Assembly: GCA_003209955.1 (NCBI GenBank) | Contig: QCOD01000001.1 | Span: 1 to 33,329 of the forward strand | Length of the DNA: 33,329 bases | Direction: 5' to 3' | Source of the DNA: OCS116 cluster bacterium AG-430-B22 | Lineage (GTDB): Bacteria > Pseudomonadota > Alphaproteobacteria > MED-G09 | Shown: positions 1 to 8,838 of the stretch, in pieces | How the letters are laid out: the number at the start of each line of letters is the position of its first letter | How positions within the stretch are numbered: the first letter of the stretch is position 1 | Program-made: the position numbers and the translations under genes | Notes under the pieces: generated by a model | Seen by the model: the letters and a program-made list of their open reading frames with translations, nothing else | The model's database searches: none | What the model was told of the DNA's origin: nothing

Positions 1-323
1 TCTACAATTATGAAAGTAGGTGCAAAGCTAGCATCATATATTTGCCAAGCAATTATTCTCATAGTTGCCGCTGAACTCAAAACAATTACCGCAGCAAAAA
101 GAAAAGAAATATTTTTAAAAATACTACCTAACAAACAAAAAATACTTACACTTATGAAAAATGCTGAAAAGTCTCCAATTTGAGTACTTCTACCAATTCC
201 TTCAAGATATATCATCCCAAGATCATTTGACGCTTTTGAAGGATTGGTAACCCAGGCGTAAGCTTGAATTAAAAATATTAATCCTGGAATTAAACTTAAA
301 AGTCTTGCAGAAATTTGTCTCAT
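1..323 (-). CDS. Small integral membrane protein, N-terminal part only
   Basis: The reading frame opens at an ATG at 323-321 and runs off the left edge, giving at least 107 residues. A GAGG Shine-Dalgarno lies 5 nt before the ATG. The protein begins MRQISARLLSLIPGL and has three visible hydrophobic stretches (about residues 8-24, 51-67 and 69-86), with a polar loop containing GIGRSTQIGDF between the first two. This fits a four-helix membrane protein of about 120-140 residues such as the DUF4345-like families, but I do not recognise the family with certainty. It diverges from gmd across an 88-nt gap. Function unknown. Confidence 0.7.
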   Translation of the reverse strand, partial: MRQISARLLSLIPGLIFLIQAYAWVTNPSKASNDLGMIYLEGIGRSTQIGDFSAFFISVSIFCLLGSIFKNISFLFAAVIVLSSAATMRIIAWQIYDASFAPTFIIV

Positions 324-411
324 ATTAGCCTCATAAATTTTTTTTAAATTAAACTATTAGTAAAGACTATATTAGACTATTAAAAGTAATAACAATTTTA
401 AATTAAAAAAA

Positions 412-1446
412 ATGAATAAAAGAGCTTTAATTACAGGTATAAGCGGACAGGATGGATCCTATCTATCACAAATTCTATTAGATAAGGGTTATGAGATTTA
501 CGGAGCTGTTCGAAGAACCTCAACTATAAATACTGGAAGGTTATTTGAGTTAGATATTTTAAATAAGGTTAATTTAGTTGCAATGGACCTTGCAGAAATT
601 ACAAATATCCAAAGAGTAATTGAAGAAATTAAGCCTGATGAGATTTATAACTTAGCTGCGCAAAGTTTTGTCCAGACATCTTTTGATCAGCCAATCTATA
701 CGTCTGAAATTGATGCAATAGGTGTCACAAGAATTTTAGAAATAGTAAAAATGCTAGGAGGAAAAACTAAATTTTATCAAGCTTCCACTTCAGAAATGTT
801 TGGTAAAGTTCAATCTTCACCTCAAAACGAAGAAACGCCTTTTTATCCAAGAAGTCCATATGGTGTTTCTAAATTATATGGCCATTGGATGACTATAAAT
901 TATAGGGAGGCTTGGAACTTACATGCATGTTCAGGAATACTTTTTAATCATGAGTCGCCTTTAAGAGGGGTAGAATTTGTTACTAGAAAAATTACTTTAG
1001 GTGTTGCAGAGATTGCAAAGAAAAAAAAGCAATGCATTAGTCTTGGCAACTTAAATGCCAAGAGAGATTGGGGTTTTGCAGGAGATTATGTTAATGCAAT
1101 GTGGCTCATGCTGCAAAATGAAGATCCAACTGATTATGTAATTGCAACTGGAGAGACACATAGTGTGAGAGATTTTGTTGAAAAGGCGTTTAATGTTATT
1201 GATATAGAAATAGAGTGGAGTATTGATAACGGAGTTGAGTTCGGACGTTGTAAAAAATCTGGTAATATTCTTATAGATACTAATAAAGATAATAATAGGC
1301 CCGCAGAAACTGATTATCTTCTAGGAGACGCAACTAAAGCAAAAGCTGAACTTAAGTGGAAACCAGAAGTAAGTTTCAATAATCTTATTGAAATGATGGT
1401 TAAAAAAGATATGGATAGAGTAGAAAATGGTAACTTTAGTTTTTAG
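412..1446 (+). CDS. gmd: GDP-mannose 4,6-dehydratase
   Basis: Converts GDP-mannose to GDP-4-keto-6-deoxymannose, the first step to GDP-fucose, GDP-rhamnose or GDP-perosamine for surface polysaccharides. It is a cytoplasmic NADP-dependent short-chain (extended SDR) enzyme. The Rossmann motif GISGQDG is at residues 9-15. The catalytic set is Thr126, Glu128, Tyr150 and Lys154 in QASTSEMFG and YPRSPYGVSK. The NHESPLRG segment is also typical of Gmd. At 344 aa it is full length for bacterial Gmd. No fucose or perosamine synthesis partner and no glycosyltransferase lies beside it, so the final sugar cannot be told from context. No Shine-Dalgarno precedes the ATG (only an A-run). Its stop codon directly abuts the stop of the convergent nitronate monooxygenase gene. 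Confidence 0.96.
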   Translation: MNKRALITGISGQDGSYLSQILLDKGYEIYGAVRRTSTINTGRLFELDILNKVNLVAMDLAEITNIQRVIEEIKPDEIYNLAAQSFVQTSFDQPIYTSEIDAIGVTRILEIVKMLGGKTKFYQASTSEMFGKVQSSPQNEETPFYPRSPYGVSKLYGHWMTINYREAWNLHACSGILFNHESPLRGVEFVTRKITLGVAEIAKKKKQCISLGNLNAKRDWGFAGDYVNAMWLMLQNEDPTDYVIATGETHSVRDFVEKAFNVIDIEIEWSIDNGVEFGRCKKSGNILIDTNKDNNRPAETDYLLGDATKAKAELKWKPEVSFNNLIEMMVKKDMDRVENGNFSF

Positions 1447-2421
1447 CTATCCAGTTTTCTTTTTCTGCATTTCTTCATAAGCTTGTTCATACTGTTCTGT
1501 TAGCTCATTTACTAAGTCTTGAACAGATGGATCACTTTTTATGCTTCCAATACCTTGTCCAGAACCCCAAATATCTTTCCAAGCTTTTGATTTGGTGTTT
1601 CCCCCTGAGCCAAAATTCATTTTAGATTTATCTGCTCCAGGTAGATTGTCAGGATCTAAACCTGCTTTTTCAATAGAAGGTTTAAGATAATTACCACTAA
1701 CACCAGTAAACAATGATGAGTAAACAATATCTGAAGCCGATGATTCAATAAGCATATCTTTATATCTTTGATCAGCATTTGCTTCTTTTGTAGCTATAAA
1801 TCTTGTTCCAATATAAGCTAGATCAGCCCCTAGCGCTAAAGATGAAGCAATTGAATGCCCATCTGATATTGATCCAGATAATAATATAGTTCCATCAAAC
1901 CATTCTTTTACTTCGCGAACTAAAGCAAAAGGTGAATGAGTTCCAGCATGGCCACCAGCTCCAGCACAAACAAGTATCAATCCATCAACCCCTTGTTCAG
2001 CAGCTTTTTTTGCATGTCTAACATTAATAACATCATGAAAAACAACTCCACCGTAACTATGTGCTGCTTCAACTATTTCAAGAGGAGGTCTTAAGCTTGT
2101 AATTATTATTGGAACTTCATGTTTTACACATGATTCCATATCTTGCATTAAACGGTCATTAGAGGCATGACATATTTGATTAACTGCAAATGGAGCTGCA
2201 GGATTATCAGGATTCTCTTGATTGTGTTTATCTAATTCCTCTTTTATTTGAATTAACCATTCATCCAATACTTCTTGAGGTCTTGCATTCAGAGCAGGAA
2301 AAGAACCAACAACGCCTGCTTTACATTGACTAATTACAAGCTCTGGTCCTGAAACTATAAAGAGCGGTGCTCCAACAACTGGTATTCGTAATTTGCCTTT
2401 AAGATGAGGAACTAATGCCAT
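1447..2421 (-). CDS. Nitronate monooxygenase (2-nitropropane dioxygenase family)
   Basis: FMN-dependent TIM-barrel enzyme of the nitronate monooxygenase family, which oxidises propionate-3-nitronate or other alkyl nitronates; some members act as FMN enoyl reductases. The N-terminal segment RIPVVGAPLFIVSGPEL is the usual FMN-barrel entry. GAGGHAGTH at residues 154-162 carries His158, the position of the class I catalytic base. The SGSISDGHSIASSLALGAD and YIGTRF segments form the phosphate-binding end. At 324 aa the length is normal. An AGGAG Shine-Dalgarno lies 7 nt before the ATG. It diverges from the TauD-like gene across 99 nt. Its exact substrate cannot be read from the sequence. Confidence 0.88.
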   Translation of the reverse strand: MALVPHLKGKLRIPVVGAPLFIVSGPELVISQCKAGVVGSFPALNARPQEVLDEWLIQIKEELDKHNQENPDNPAAPFAVNQICHASNDRLMQDMESCVKHEVPIIITSLRPPLEIVEAAHSYGGVVFHDVINVRHAKKAAEQGVDGLILVCAGAGGHAGTHSPFALVREVKEWFDGTILLSGSISDGHSIASSLALGADLAYIGTRFIATKEANADQRYKDMLIESSASDIVYSSLFTGVSGNYLKPSIEKAGLDPDNLPGADKSKMNFGSGGNTKSKAWKDIWGSGQGIGSIKSDPSVQDLVNELTEQYEQAYEEMQKKKTG

Positions 2422-2520
2422 AATAATCTCCTATTAAATAATTAAATTGAGTTTTAAATATGTTTCTATAGATTTAAATAATGTTTTTACATAATTATTT
2501 TATCTTTTGAAAGAACAATA

Positions 2521-3372
2521 ATGTTAAAAATTGATCGATCACAATCTATCTCAAATCTTGGTGCAAGAGTTACAGGTATAGATATATCTAAGGATTTAAA
2601 ATCTCAAGACAAAGAACTCTTAAAATCATTATGGTGTGAGTGCTCAGTATTAATTTTTCCTAATCAAAAATTACATCACAAAGATTTTGAGAGATTTAGT
2701 TTAATATTTGGAGAATTTGGAGAAGATCCTTTCATTGATTCCATTGATGATCATCCAAATATTATCGAAGTAAAAAAAGAGGCAAACGAAAAGGCTTCAC
2801 ACTTTGGTGGCTCTTGGCACTCTGATTGGTCTTTTCAAAAAAAACCTCCATCTGCAACTTTGCTTCATTCAAAGATAATCCCTCCAATTGGCGGAGATAC
2901 TCTTTTTGCAAATACAATTGAAGCTTATGAGGGTTTGCCTAATACAACAAAAAAAAATATTGATAATCTTAAGGTAATTCATTCTGCGGCTTTACCTTAT
3001 GCTGATGACGGATTTTATGCTTTAGAAAAAGAAAAAGATAGGTCAATGAAAATTAGACCTTCGAAAGATGCTAAGAAAACTTTTACGCACCCTCTTGTGA
3101 GAACTCACCCAGAATCAAAAAGAAAGGGTCTATTTATTAATCCAGTTTATTCTTTATTTATAGATGGCCTAGAAAAAAATGAGTCAGATGCATTACTTAA
3201 TGATTTATTTTCTCATATGACACAGAACCAGTATATTTATAGACATATTTGGGAGGAGGATATGTTAATTATGTGGGATAATAGGGCAGTAATGCACCAA
3301 GCTACAGGCGGATATGATGGTTATGATAGACTATTGCATAGAATAACTATTGCTGGAGAACAGCCTTCATAA
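2521..3372 (+). CDS. TauD/TfdA-family Fe(II)/2-oxoglutarate dioxygenase
   Basis: Couples 2-oxoglutarate decarboxylation to hydroxylation of a small organic substrate; family members release sulfite from taurine or attack aryloxy acids. The iron triad is His100 and Asp102 (SWHSDWSF) with His259 (AVMHQATGG). Thr127 in GGDTLFANT and Arg270 in DRLLHR match the 2-oxoglutarate contacts of TauD, and Arg270 falls 11 residues after the distal His as in E. coli TauD. The length of 283 aa is normal. No sulfonate transporter is adjacent, so taurine is only one possibility. The Shine-Dalgarno is weak (GAAAG). The last 6 nt overlap the end of the convergent peptidase gene. Confidence 0.9.
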   Translation: MLKIDRSQSISNLGARVTGIDISKDLKSQDKELLKSLWCECSVLIFPNQKLHHKDFERFSLIFGEFGEDPFIDSIDDHPNIIEVKKEANEKASHFGGSWHSDWSFQKKPPSATLLHSKIIPPIGGDTLFANTIEAYEGLPNTTKKNIDNLKVIHSAALPYADDGFYALEKEKDRSMKIRPSKDAKKTFTHPLVRTHPESKRKGLFINPVYSLFIDGLEKNESDALLNDLFSHMTQNQYIYRHIWEEDMLIMWDNRAVMHQATGGYDGYDRLLHRITIAGEQPS

Positions 3373-5478
3373 AAGTTTGTGACTATCTAGAATAAATGCA
3401 TACATGAATGCAGCTTCTTCTATTTGATGATACCTACCTGCTTTTCCTGCATGACCAGCTTCCATATTTGTTTTTAAGTATAGATTATTTTTATCTGTCT
3501 TTAATTCTCTTAATTTAGCAACCCATTTTGCGGCTTCCCAATATGTTACTCTTGGATCAGTCAGACCTGCTGTTACTAAGAGCGAGGGATAATCTTGCTT
3601 TTTTACATTATCGTATGGAGAGTATGATTGAATATTTAAAAAATCATTTTTGTTTAGAATTGGGTTACCCCATTCCTCCCATTCAGGTGGTGTTAATGGT
3701 AGAGATGAATCTAGAATTGTATTTAAAACATCTACAAAAGGTACATCAGCGACTGCTGATTTGAAAAGCTGAGGTGCAATATTAAGTGTTGCACCAATCA
3801 AAAGCCCACCTGCACTGCCTCCATGAATAGTTAAATCACCTGATAATTTAGAATTTTTTAAAAATTTTGCACAGCTTATAAAATCTTTAAAGCTATTTTT
3901 CTTCTTTTTTAGTTTTCCGTCTAAATACCATTGGCGTCCCTTTTCCATACCCCCTCTAATATGAGCAATTGCAAAAATCATACCTCTATCCACCAAGGAT
4001 AATCTTGCAACTGAAAAGCCTGGTGTCATTGACATTCCATATGCTCCATAGCCATAAAGAAGCGTAGGTGCGCTATCTTTAATATTTTTTAATTTAAGCA
4101 AAGATACTGGTATCTTTTTTCCATCATGGCTTTTTACAAAAATTCTTTTAGTTTCATATTTATTTTTATTAAATCCTGATGGTACTTTTTGTTGCTTAAG
4201 AATTCTTCTCTTCTTTGTGTTTAAATTGTATTCATAAATAGTTGTCGGTACATTCATAGCAGAGTAATTGACTCTTATTTTTTTGCTTTTGTATTCTATT
4301 CCTTCATTAAAACTCAATTGATATGCTTCTTCATCAAATTTAATTTCCTCAATTTTATTATTTTTTTTATTTATAAATTTCACTCTTGGCAAACCGTCTT
4401 TTAGCTCTTGTACTATCAAAAATTCTTTTAAATCAGCAAAATCAGTTATCAGAACACCCTTTTTATGGGGAATTAATATTTTCCAATTTGTATTAGGATA
4501 TTTCTCAACTCCATCTCGTTTTTTGTTTTCCTCTATATATGAAATTTTAAAATCGATGGCATTGTCGTTATTGTTTAAAATAATAAAACGTGACTGCTCT
4601 AGGTCATGATCAATACTATATTCAAATCCTTTTTTTCTTTTGCAGAACAGCGATAACTGTTTATCATTACCATCTTTATTTAAAAGGTATATTTCATTAG
4701 TCTCGTGATCACTTATGTTTAAAACTAGATATTTTTTACTAAGAGTTTCACTTATATTTAAGAAATATCCAGGGTTGTTTTCTTCATAAATTAACTGATC
4801 ATCATTTTGCTTAGAATTTAAATCATGAAACCATAAGCTTGAAGGCCTATGATTCTTATCCATTCTAATATAATAGAAACCAGATAAATTATTTGACCAG
4901 ATTGTAGCCCCGCTCGTATTCTTAAGGGTATAGAATTTCTTTTTTTTATTTTTTATATCAAAGGTTTTAATTGAGTAAAATTCCGATCCTTTATCATCAT
5001 AACTATAATTAAATATTGTTTGATCATGTGAATATGAAACTCCTCCAGGTTTAAAATATTTGTATTTCTTACTTAAAATATTCCAATCAATTATTGTACG
5101 ATAGCGAGACTTAGAATTATTTGATAATTTTCTTTTAAGTATTGAATATTGTAATCCTTTTTTTGTTTCTGTTAGATATAAGTATTTCCCATCCTTAACA
5201 GGAAGGGATCTATCATTTTCATTAATTCTTGATTTAATTTCTTCAAAAATAATATTTTTTGATTTTTTTAAATGTTTTAAATTTTTATCTGTCCATTTAT
5301 TTTCATTATCAAGAAATTTTTTAATGTTTGGTTTCAAAATAGAAGGATTTCTGAGTACTTCCTGCCAATTATCATCTCTTAACCAAGAGTAATCGTCTTT
5401 AACAACTAAGCCATGGACTTTTATTTTTTTATTTTTTTTTCTGGCTTTTGGAGGCTCTAACCTCTTTTTAGAAACCAT
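3367..5478 (-). CDS. ptrB: Oligopeptidase B (S9A serine peptidase)
   Basis: Cytoplasmic serine peptidase of the prolyl oligopeptidase family that trims short peptides, typically after Arg or Lys. A lysine-rich N-terminus leads into a beta-propeller (about residues 70-420) and an alpha/beta-hydrolase domain (about 430-703). The triad is Ser555 (HGGSAGG), Asp641 (GLTDPRV) and His676 (EAGHAGK); the spacing matches E. coli OpdB (Ser532/Asp617/His652). Glu599 and Glu601 in the PEWEEWGNP loop align with the acidic pair linked to basic P1 preference in OpdB, so I favour oligopeptidase B over prolyl endopeptidase. There is no signal peptide. It is the last gene of a minus-strand run, 12 nt after the MaoC gene. 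Confidence 0.93.
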   Translation of the reverse strand: MVSKKRLEPPKARKKNKKIKVHGLVVKDDYSWLRDDNWQEVLRNPSILKPNIKKFLDNENKWTDKNLKHLKKSKNIIFEEIKSRINENDRSLPVKDGKYLYLTETKKGLQYSILKRKLSNNSKSRYRTIIDWNILSKKYKYFKPGGVSYSHDQTIFNYSYDDKGSEFYSIKTFDIKNKKKKFYTLKNTSGATIWSNNLSGFYYIRMDKNHRPSSLWFHDLNSKQNDDQLIYEENNPGYFLNISETLSKKYLVLNISDHETNEIYLLNKDGNDKQLSLFCKRKKGFEYSIDHDLEQSRFIILNNNDNAIDFKISYIEENKKRDGVEKYPNTNWKILIPHKKGVLITDFADLKEFLIVQELKDGLPRVKFINKKNNKIEEIKFDEEAYQLSFNEGIEYKSKKIRVNYSAMNVPTTIYEYNLNTKKRRILKQQKVPSGFNKNKYETKRIFVKSHDGKKIPVSLLKLKNIKDSAPTLLYGYGAYGMSMTPGFSVARLSLVDRGMIFAIAHIRGGMEKGRQWYLDGKLKKKKNSFKDFISCAKFLKNSKLSGDLTIHGGSAGGLLIGATLNIAPQLFKSAVADVPFVDVLNTILDSSLPLTPPEWEEWGNPILNKNDFLNIQSYSPYDNVKKQDYPSLLVTAGLTDPRVTYWEAAKWVAKLRELKTDKNNLYLKTNMEAGHAGKAGRYHQIEEAAFMYAFILDSHKLL

Positions 5479-5490
5479 GATTAAGAACTT

Positions 5491-5943
5491 TTATTCAAAT
5501 ACAATAGATACTGTTTCAGCAACCATTGCAGGCCTATCTTGTCCTTGGATTTCAATACTTATTTCAGAGGTTAATTGTGTACCTCCAGCCTTTGCCTGTG
5601 CTTCTAAAAGCACAGATTTAGCTCTAACTTTTGAATTTACAGGGACCATATTGGTAAATCTAACTTTGTTGGTTCCATAATTTATACCTCTAGTTACACT
5701 TTTTATGGTGCTTATTTGAGATGTAAGCATAGGAACTAGAGACAAAGTTAAAAATCCATGAGCAATTGTAGGCATTCCTAGCTCTGTTTCAGTTCTTTCA
5801 GGATCTATGTGTATCCATTGATGATCTCCAGTTGCATCAGCAAAATCATTTATCCTATTTTGATCAATTGAGAACCACTCACTAACTCCAATTTCTTGGC
5901 CAACACAATCTGCCAATTCGGCAACATTTTTAAATTCTCTCAT
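5491..5943 (-). CDS. MaoC-family (R)-specific enoyl-CoA hydratase-like protein
   Basis: Single hot-dog-fold protein of 150 aa. The hydratase-2 motif reads ATGDHQWIH, with Asp40 and His45 at the Asp-x4-His spacing that forms the catalytic dyad in PhaJ. The GMPTIAHGFLTLSL segment after it is also typical. Members hydrate trans-2-enoyl-CoA to (R)-3-hydroxyacyl-CoA. A GGAG Shine-Dalgarno precedes the ATG. It lies 11 nt after the 107-aa gene and 12 nt before oligopeptidase B, downstream of a CoA ligase. The context therefore supports acyl-CoA catabolism; the acyl chain is unknown. Confidence 0.9.
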   Translation of the reverse strand: MREFKNVAELADCVGQEIGVSEWFSIDQNRINDFADATGDHQWIHIDPERTETELGMPTIAHGFLTLSLVPMLTSQISTIKSVTRGINYGTNKVRFTNMVPVNSKVRAKSVLLEAQAKAGGTQLTSEISIEIQGQDRPAMVAETVSIVFE

Positions 5944-5954
5944 TATAATCTCCT

Positions 5955-6278
5955 TTAATCTATTTCAATGGCATCATAATAAACTGTAGTACCATTATTT
6001 TTTAAATCTGGATAAGCTGAACCAGCTGCTTTAATTATTTGTTCTTTCCACCAATCCGAACCAATCATTTCATCTGTAAATGCACCATATGCACTATGAT
6101 TTTCAAATTCTATTGAGTAAAAAGCCGTATCCATACCTCCACCAGACATAGCTCTCCATAAGCGTGGGTTTCTTGCGCCCATTTTTTCATGAATTGGAGC
6201 AGAGGCCTTAGAACCTTTTATCAAATTTTCTATTGCTTCGGGAGTTCCCTCCCAACTTGTAACAGCTATAACAGTCAT
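5955..6278 (-). CDS. Small conserved-looking protein of unknown function, probably a dimeric alpha/beta barrel
   Basis: A 107-aa protein with no signal peptide. It opens with a beta-strand-like MTVIAVTSW, has a central MDTAFYSIEFENHSAYGAF segment, and ends in VYYDAIEID. This strand-helix-strand pattern, with an aromatic strand in the middle, is what NIPSNAP, ABM and EthD-like dimeric alpha/beta barrels show; the fold is an inference and no catalytic residues can be assigned. An AAAGGA Shine-Dalgarno precedes the ATG. Placed 14 nt after the CoA ligase and 11 nt before MaoC, it is very likely co-transcribed and may act on the same acyl-CoA substrate. Confidence 0.75.
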   Translation of the reverse strand: MTVIAVTSWEGTPEAIENLIKGSKASAPIHEKMGARNPRLWRAMSGGGMDTAFYSIEFENHSAYGAFTDEMIGSDWWKEQIIKAAGSAYPDLKNNGTTVYYDAIEID

Positions 6279-6292
6279 TTAATTATCCTTTC

Positions 6293-7840
6293 TTATACAA
6301 TTTTAGAGCTTTTATTGCCCCAGTATCGATCTTTTAATAATCTTTTATAGAGCTTTCCTGTTGGATGTCTAGGAAGTTCCTTCTCGAAATCTATAGATTT
6401 TGGACATTTAATAGAAGATAAGTTTTCTTTGCAAAAGTTAATTAATTCTTCCTCTAAATTTTCTCCACGCTCTGACCATTCAATTGGCTCTATAACTGCT
6501 TTTACTTCTTCTCCAAATTCTTCATTTGGAACACCAATGACAGCACAATCAGAAACTTTTGGATGTGTGATTAATAAATTTTCGGTTTCTTGGGGATAAA
6601 CATTTACTCCTCCTGTAATTATCATAAATGCTTTTCTATCAGTTAAATAGAGATATCCGTCTTCATCCAGTTTTCCCACATCACCCAGAGTTGACCAATT
6701 ACTATGAATGGTATGTCTAGACTCTTTTGTTTTTTTTTCATCTTTATGATATTTAAAATCACTATCACCCTCAAACCAAATCGTTCCTTCTTCGCCAATA
6801 GGCAATTCTTCACCTTCATCGTTGCAGATGTGAGGAATGCCAACAATTGGTTTTCCAACAGTTCCTTCATGAGCCAACCATTCTTCTGAATTACAGGCAA
6901 TAAATCCATTGCCTTCTGATCCGGCATAGAATTCGTGAATTATCGGACCCCACCATTCTATCATCATTTTTTTTATTTTAATTGGACAAGGTGCTGCAGC
7001 ATGGATCGCACATTTATGAGATGATAAGTCATATTTGTTTCTAATATCGTCAGGAAGTTTAAACATTTTTACAAACATTGTTGGAACCCATTGGCTCATC
7101 GAAACAGAATATCTTTCAATAAATTTTAAAGAGCTCTCAGCATCAAAGTTTTCCATAATGATGTTTGTTCCACCAAGATAATTCACACCCATTGTAAATC
7201 TTAAAGGGGCAGCATGGTATAAAGGAGCAGGTGATAAATATACTGTATCTTGATTTGTTCCATAAAGACCTGTTACTACTTGCATCAAATCTTCTGATTG
7301 TTCTATAGGAATATTTTTAAGAGGAAGTTTAATTCCTTTTGGTTTTCCAGTTGTTCCAGAAGAATAAAGCATATCTTGACCCATAATCTCATCATTTATT
7401 GGAGAACTGGGCAAGGAAATTAGACTTTCTTCCAGACTATTCCAGCCGTCTATTTCTCCATCAATTATATATCTGTCAGGAATATCATTTATAAGATTTG
7501 TTAGCTCAACTACTACATGTTTCAAAGCATTTGAAGTAATTATTAACTTAGCCTCACAATCACGAATGATATATTCTACTTCAGAAGCAGTTAATCTTGA
7601 TGAAATAGGTGTATAATATAATCCTGATCTTTGAGCTGCCCATAAAATTTCAGTAAATCTTACATTATTTTCCATAAATATTGCTATGTGGTCGCCTGAA
7701 TTTAAATTTTTTGATCTAAATAAGTTGGCAATCTTATTTGATCTTTCATCAAGCTCTTTATAAGTTACAACTTCTCCCGAGTTTGCCATTATAAAAGCAG
7801 GTTTATCAGGATTATTTTTTGCATGTATATGTGGGTGCAT
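6293..7840 (-). CDS. Acyl-CoA synthetase (AMP-forming, ANL superfamily)
   Basis: Activates a carboxylic acid to its CoA thioester through an acyl-AMP intermediate. The AMP-binding P-loop YSSGTTGKPKG is at residues 159-169. The hinge segment is YLTDRKAFMIITGGVNVYP, and the C-terminal catalytic lysine is Lys496 in PTGKLYKR. At 515 aa it is normal for medium or branched acyl-CoA ligases (FadD-like) and lacks a membrane anchor. It is the first gene of a minus-strand run (ligase, 107-aa protein, MaoC, oligopeptidase B), with 11-14 nt gaps. It diverges from a crotonase gene, so the ligase and two hydratase-type enzymes probably serve one degradation route. Substrate unknown. Confidence 0.92.
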   Translation of the reverse strand: MHPHIHAKNNPDKPAFIMANSGEVVTYKELDERSNKIANLFRSKNLNSGDHIAIFMENNVRFTEILWAAQRSGLYYTPISSRLTASEVEYIIRDCEAKLIITSNALKHVVVELTNLINDIPDRYIIDGEIDGWNSLEESLISLPSSPINDEIMGQDMLYSSGTTGKPKGIKLPLKNIPIEQSEDLMQVVTGLYGTNQDTVYLSPAPLYHAAPLRFTMGVNYLGGTNIIMENFDAESSLKFIERYSVSMSQWVPTMFVKMFKLPDDIRNKYDLSSHKCAIHAAAPCPIKIKKMMIEWWGPIIHEFYAGSEGNGFIACNSEEWLAHEGTVGKPIVGIPHICNDEGEELPIGEEGTIWFEGDSDFKYHKDEKKTKESRHTIHSNWSTLGDVGKLDEDGYLYLTDRKAFMIITGGVNVYPQETENLLITHPKVSDCAVIGVPNEEFGEEVKAVIEPIEWSERGENLEEELINFCKENLSSIKCPKSIDFEKELPRHPTGKLYKRLLKDRYWGNKSSKIV

Positions 7841-7910
7841 TAAAAAAACCTATTTTTATATTATTAATTTTATCTGTATCATATTATAGAAATTATTAAA
7901 AAAGAAAGTC

Positions 7911-7931
7911 TATAATATAGATAGATTGGAG
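7911..7931 (+). promoter_or_regulatory. Candidate -10 element and Shine-Dalgarno of the divergent crotonase gene
   Basis: A perfect TATAAT lies at 7911-7916 and a GGAG at 7928-7931, 6 nt before the ATG at 7938. No convincing -35 box is seen at the proper distance. The GGAG decides the start: an in-frame TTG at 7926 overlaps the Shine-Dalgarno and cannot be the real initiator. Confidence 0.45.
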
Positions 7932-7937
7932 AAAAAC

Positions 7938-8837
7938 ATGAATTTTGATACTTTGTTATATGATATTGAAGATAATATTTTAACTATCACACTTAATCGC
8001 CCAGATAAATTAAATGCTTTTAATTTCCAAATGCAAAATGATCTCATCAAGGCATTTGATGAAGCAGATAAAGACGATAATGTAAAAGCGATCATAGTTA
8101 CCGGAGCAGGTAGAGGTTTTTGTGCAGGAGCAGATCTTTCAGCAGGAGCAAGAACATTTGATTTTGAGAGTCGTGATGATCGAAGCGATAAACAAGGTGC
8201 TGTTTTAGAAAATGGAGAAATAGATTGGTCTAGTCCAAGTATAAGAGATGGTGGCGGTCTTGTGACATTAAGGATTTTTGATTGCCTTAAGCCTGTCATC
8301 TCAGCATGTAATGGACCTGCTGTTGGAGTTGGGGTAACAATGCAACTTGCTATGGATATTCGATTAGCTTCTGAAGAAGCAAGATATGGCTTTGTTTTCG
8401 CAAGAAGGGGGTTAGTACCTGAGGCTTGTTCCTCTTGGTTTTTACCTAAAATAGTAGGAATTTCTCAAGCACTTGAATGGGTTTATTCTGGAAAAGTTTT
8501 TCCTGCTGAAGAAGCTTTAAAGGGTGGCTTAGTAAGATCAATTCATAAAGCTGATGACCTGCTTAATGATGCTAAAGAAATTGCACTTGAAATAACTAAG
8601 AATTGTGCACCAGTATCGGTTGCTCTCTCAAGACAAATGTTATGGAAAATGGCTGGTGCTGACCATCCAATGGAAGCACATAAAATTGATAGTAGAGGTA
8701 TTTTTGCTAGAGGAAGAATGCAAGATGCAAAAGAAGGCGTAACTTCATTTTTAGAAAAAAGAGAAGCTAACTTTTCAGATGGAATTGAAGACATACCAGA
8801 TTACTATCCTTGGTGGGATGAAAAAGAGTATTCATAA
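7938..8837 (+). CDS. Crotonase-fold enoyl-CoA hydratase/isomerase
   Basis: Cytoplasmic crotonase-family enzyme of 299 aa, using the ATG at 7938 behind a GGAG. The N-terminal LNRPDKLNAFN and GRGFCAGADL oxyanion segments are intact. The two glutamates of classical enoyl-CoA hydratase (Glu144/Glu164 in the rat enzyme) are not both present: the first position is Gln136 and the second is Phe by my alignment. A glutamate instead lies at Glu162 in GLVPEACSSW, the place of the catalytic Glu in delta3,delta2-enoyl-CoA isomerases such as yeast Eci1. An isomerase role is therefore as likely as hydratase. It diverges from the CoA ligase operon and ends 1 nt from the convergent MFS gene. Confidence 0.88.
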   Translation: MNFDTLLYDIEDNILTITLNRPDKLNAFNFQMQNDLIKAFDEADKDDNVKAIIVTGAGRGFCAGADLSAGARTFDFESRDDRSDKQGAVLENGEIDWSSPSIRDGGGLVTLRIFDCLKPVISACNGPAVGVGVTMQLAMDIRLASEEARYGFVFARRGLVPEACSSWFLPKIVGISQALEWVYSGKVFPAEEALKGGLVRSIHKADDLLNDAKEIALEITKNCAPVSVALSRQMLWKMAGADHPMEAHKIDSRGIFARGRMQDAKEGVTSFLEKREANFSDGIEDIPDYYPWWDEKEYS

Positions 8838-8838
8838 A

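Noticed and set aside
7926-7937. TTG start four codons upstream of the crotonase ATG
   Set aside because: The TTG overlaps the GGAG that serves the ATG at 7938.
7910-8299. Open frame antisense to the crotonase gene
   Set aside because: Shadow of a conserved coding region; no Shine-Dalgarno and a serine/leucine-rich composition typical of antisense frames. The same holds for the other opposite-strand frames, such as 8543-8794, 20443-20685 and 30628-30822.
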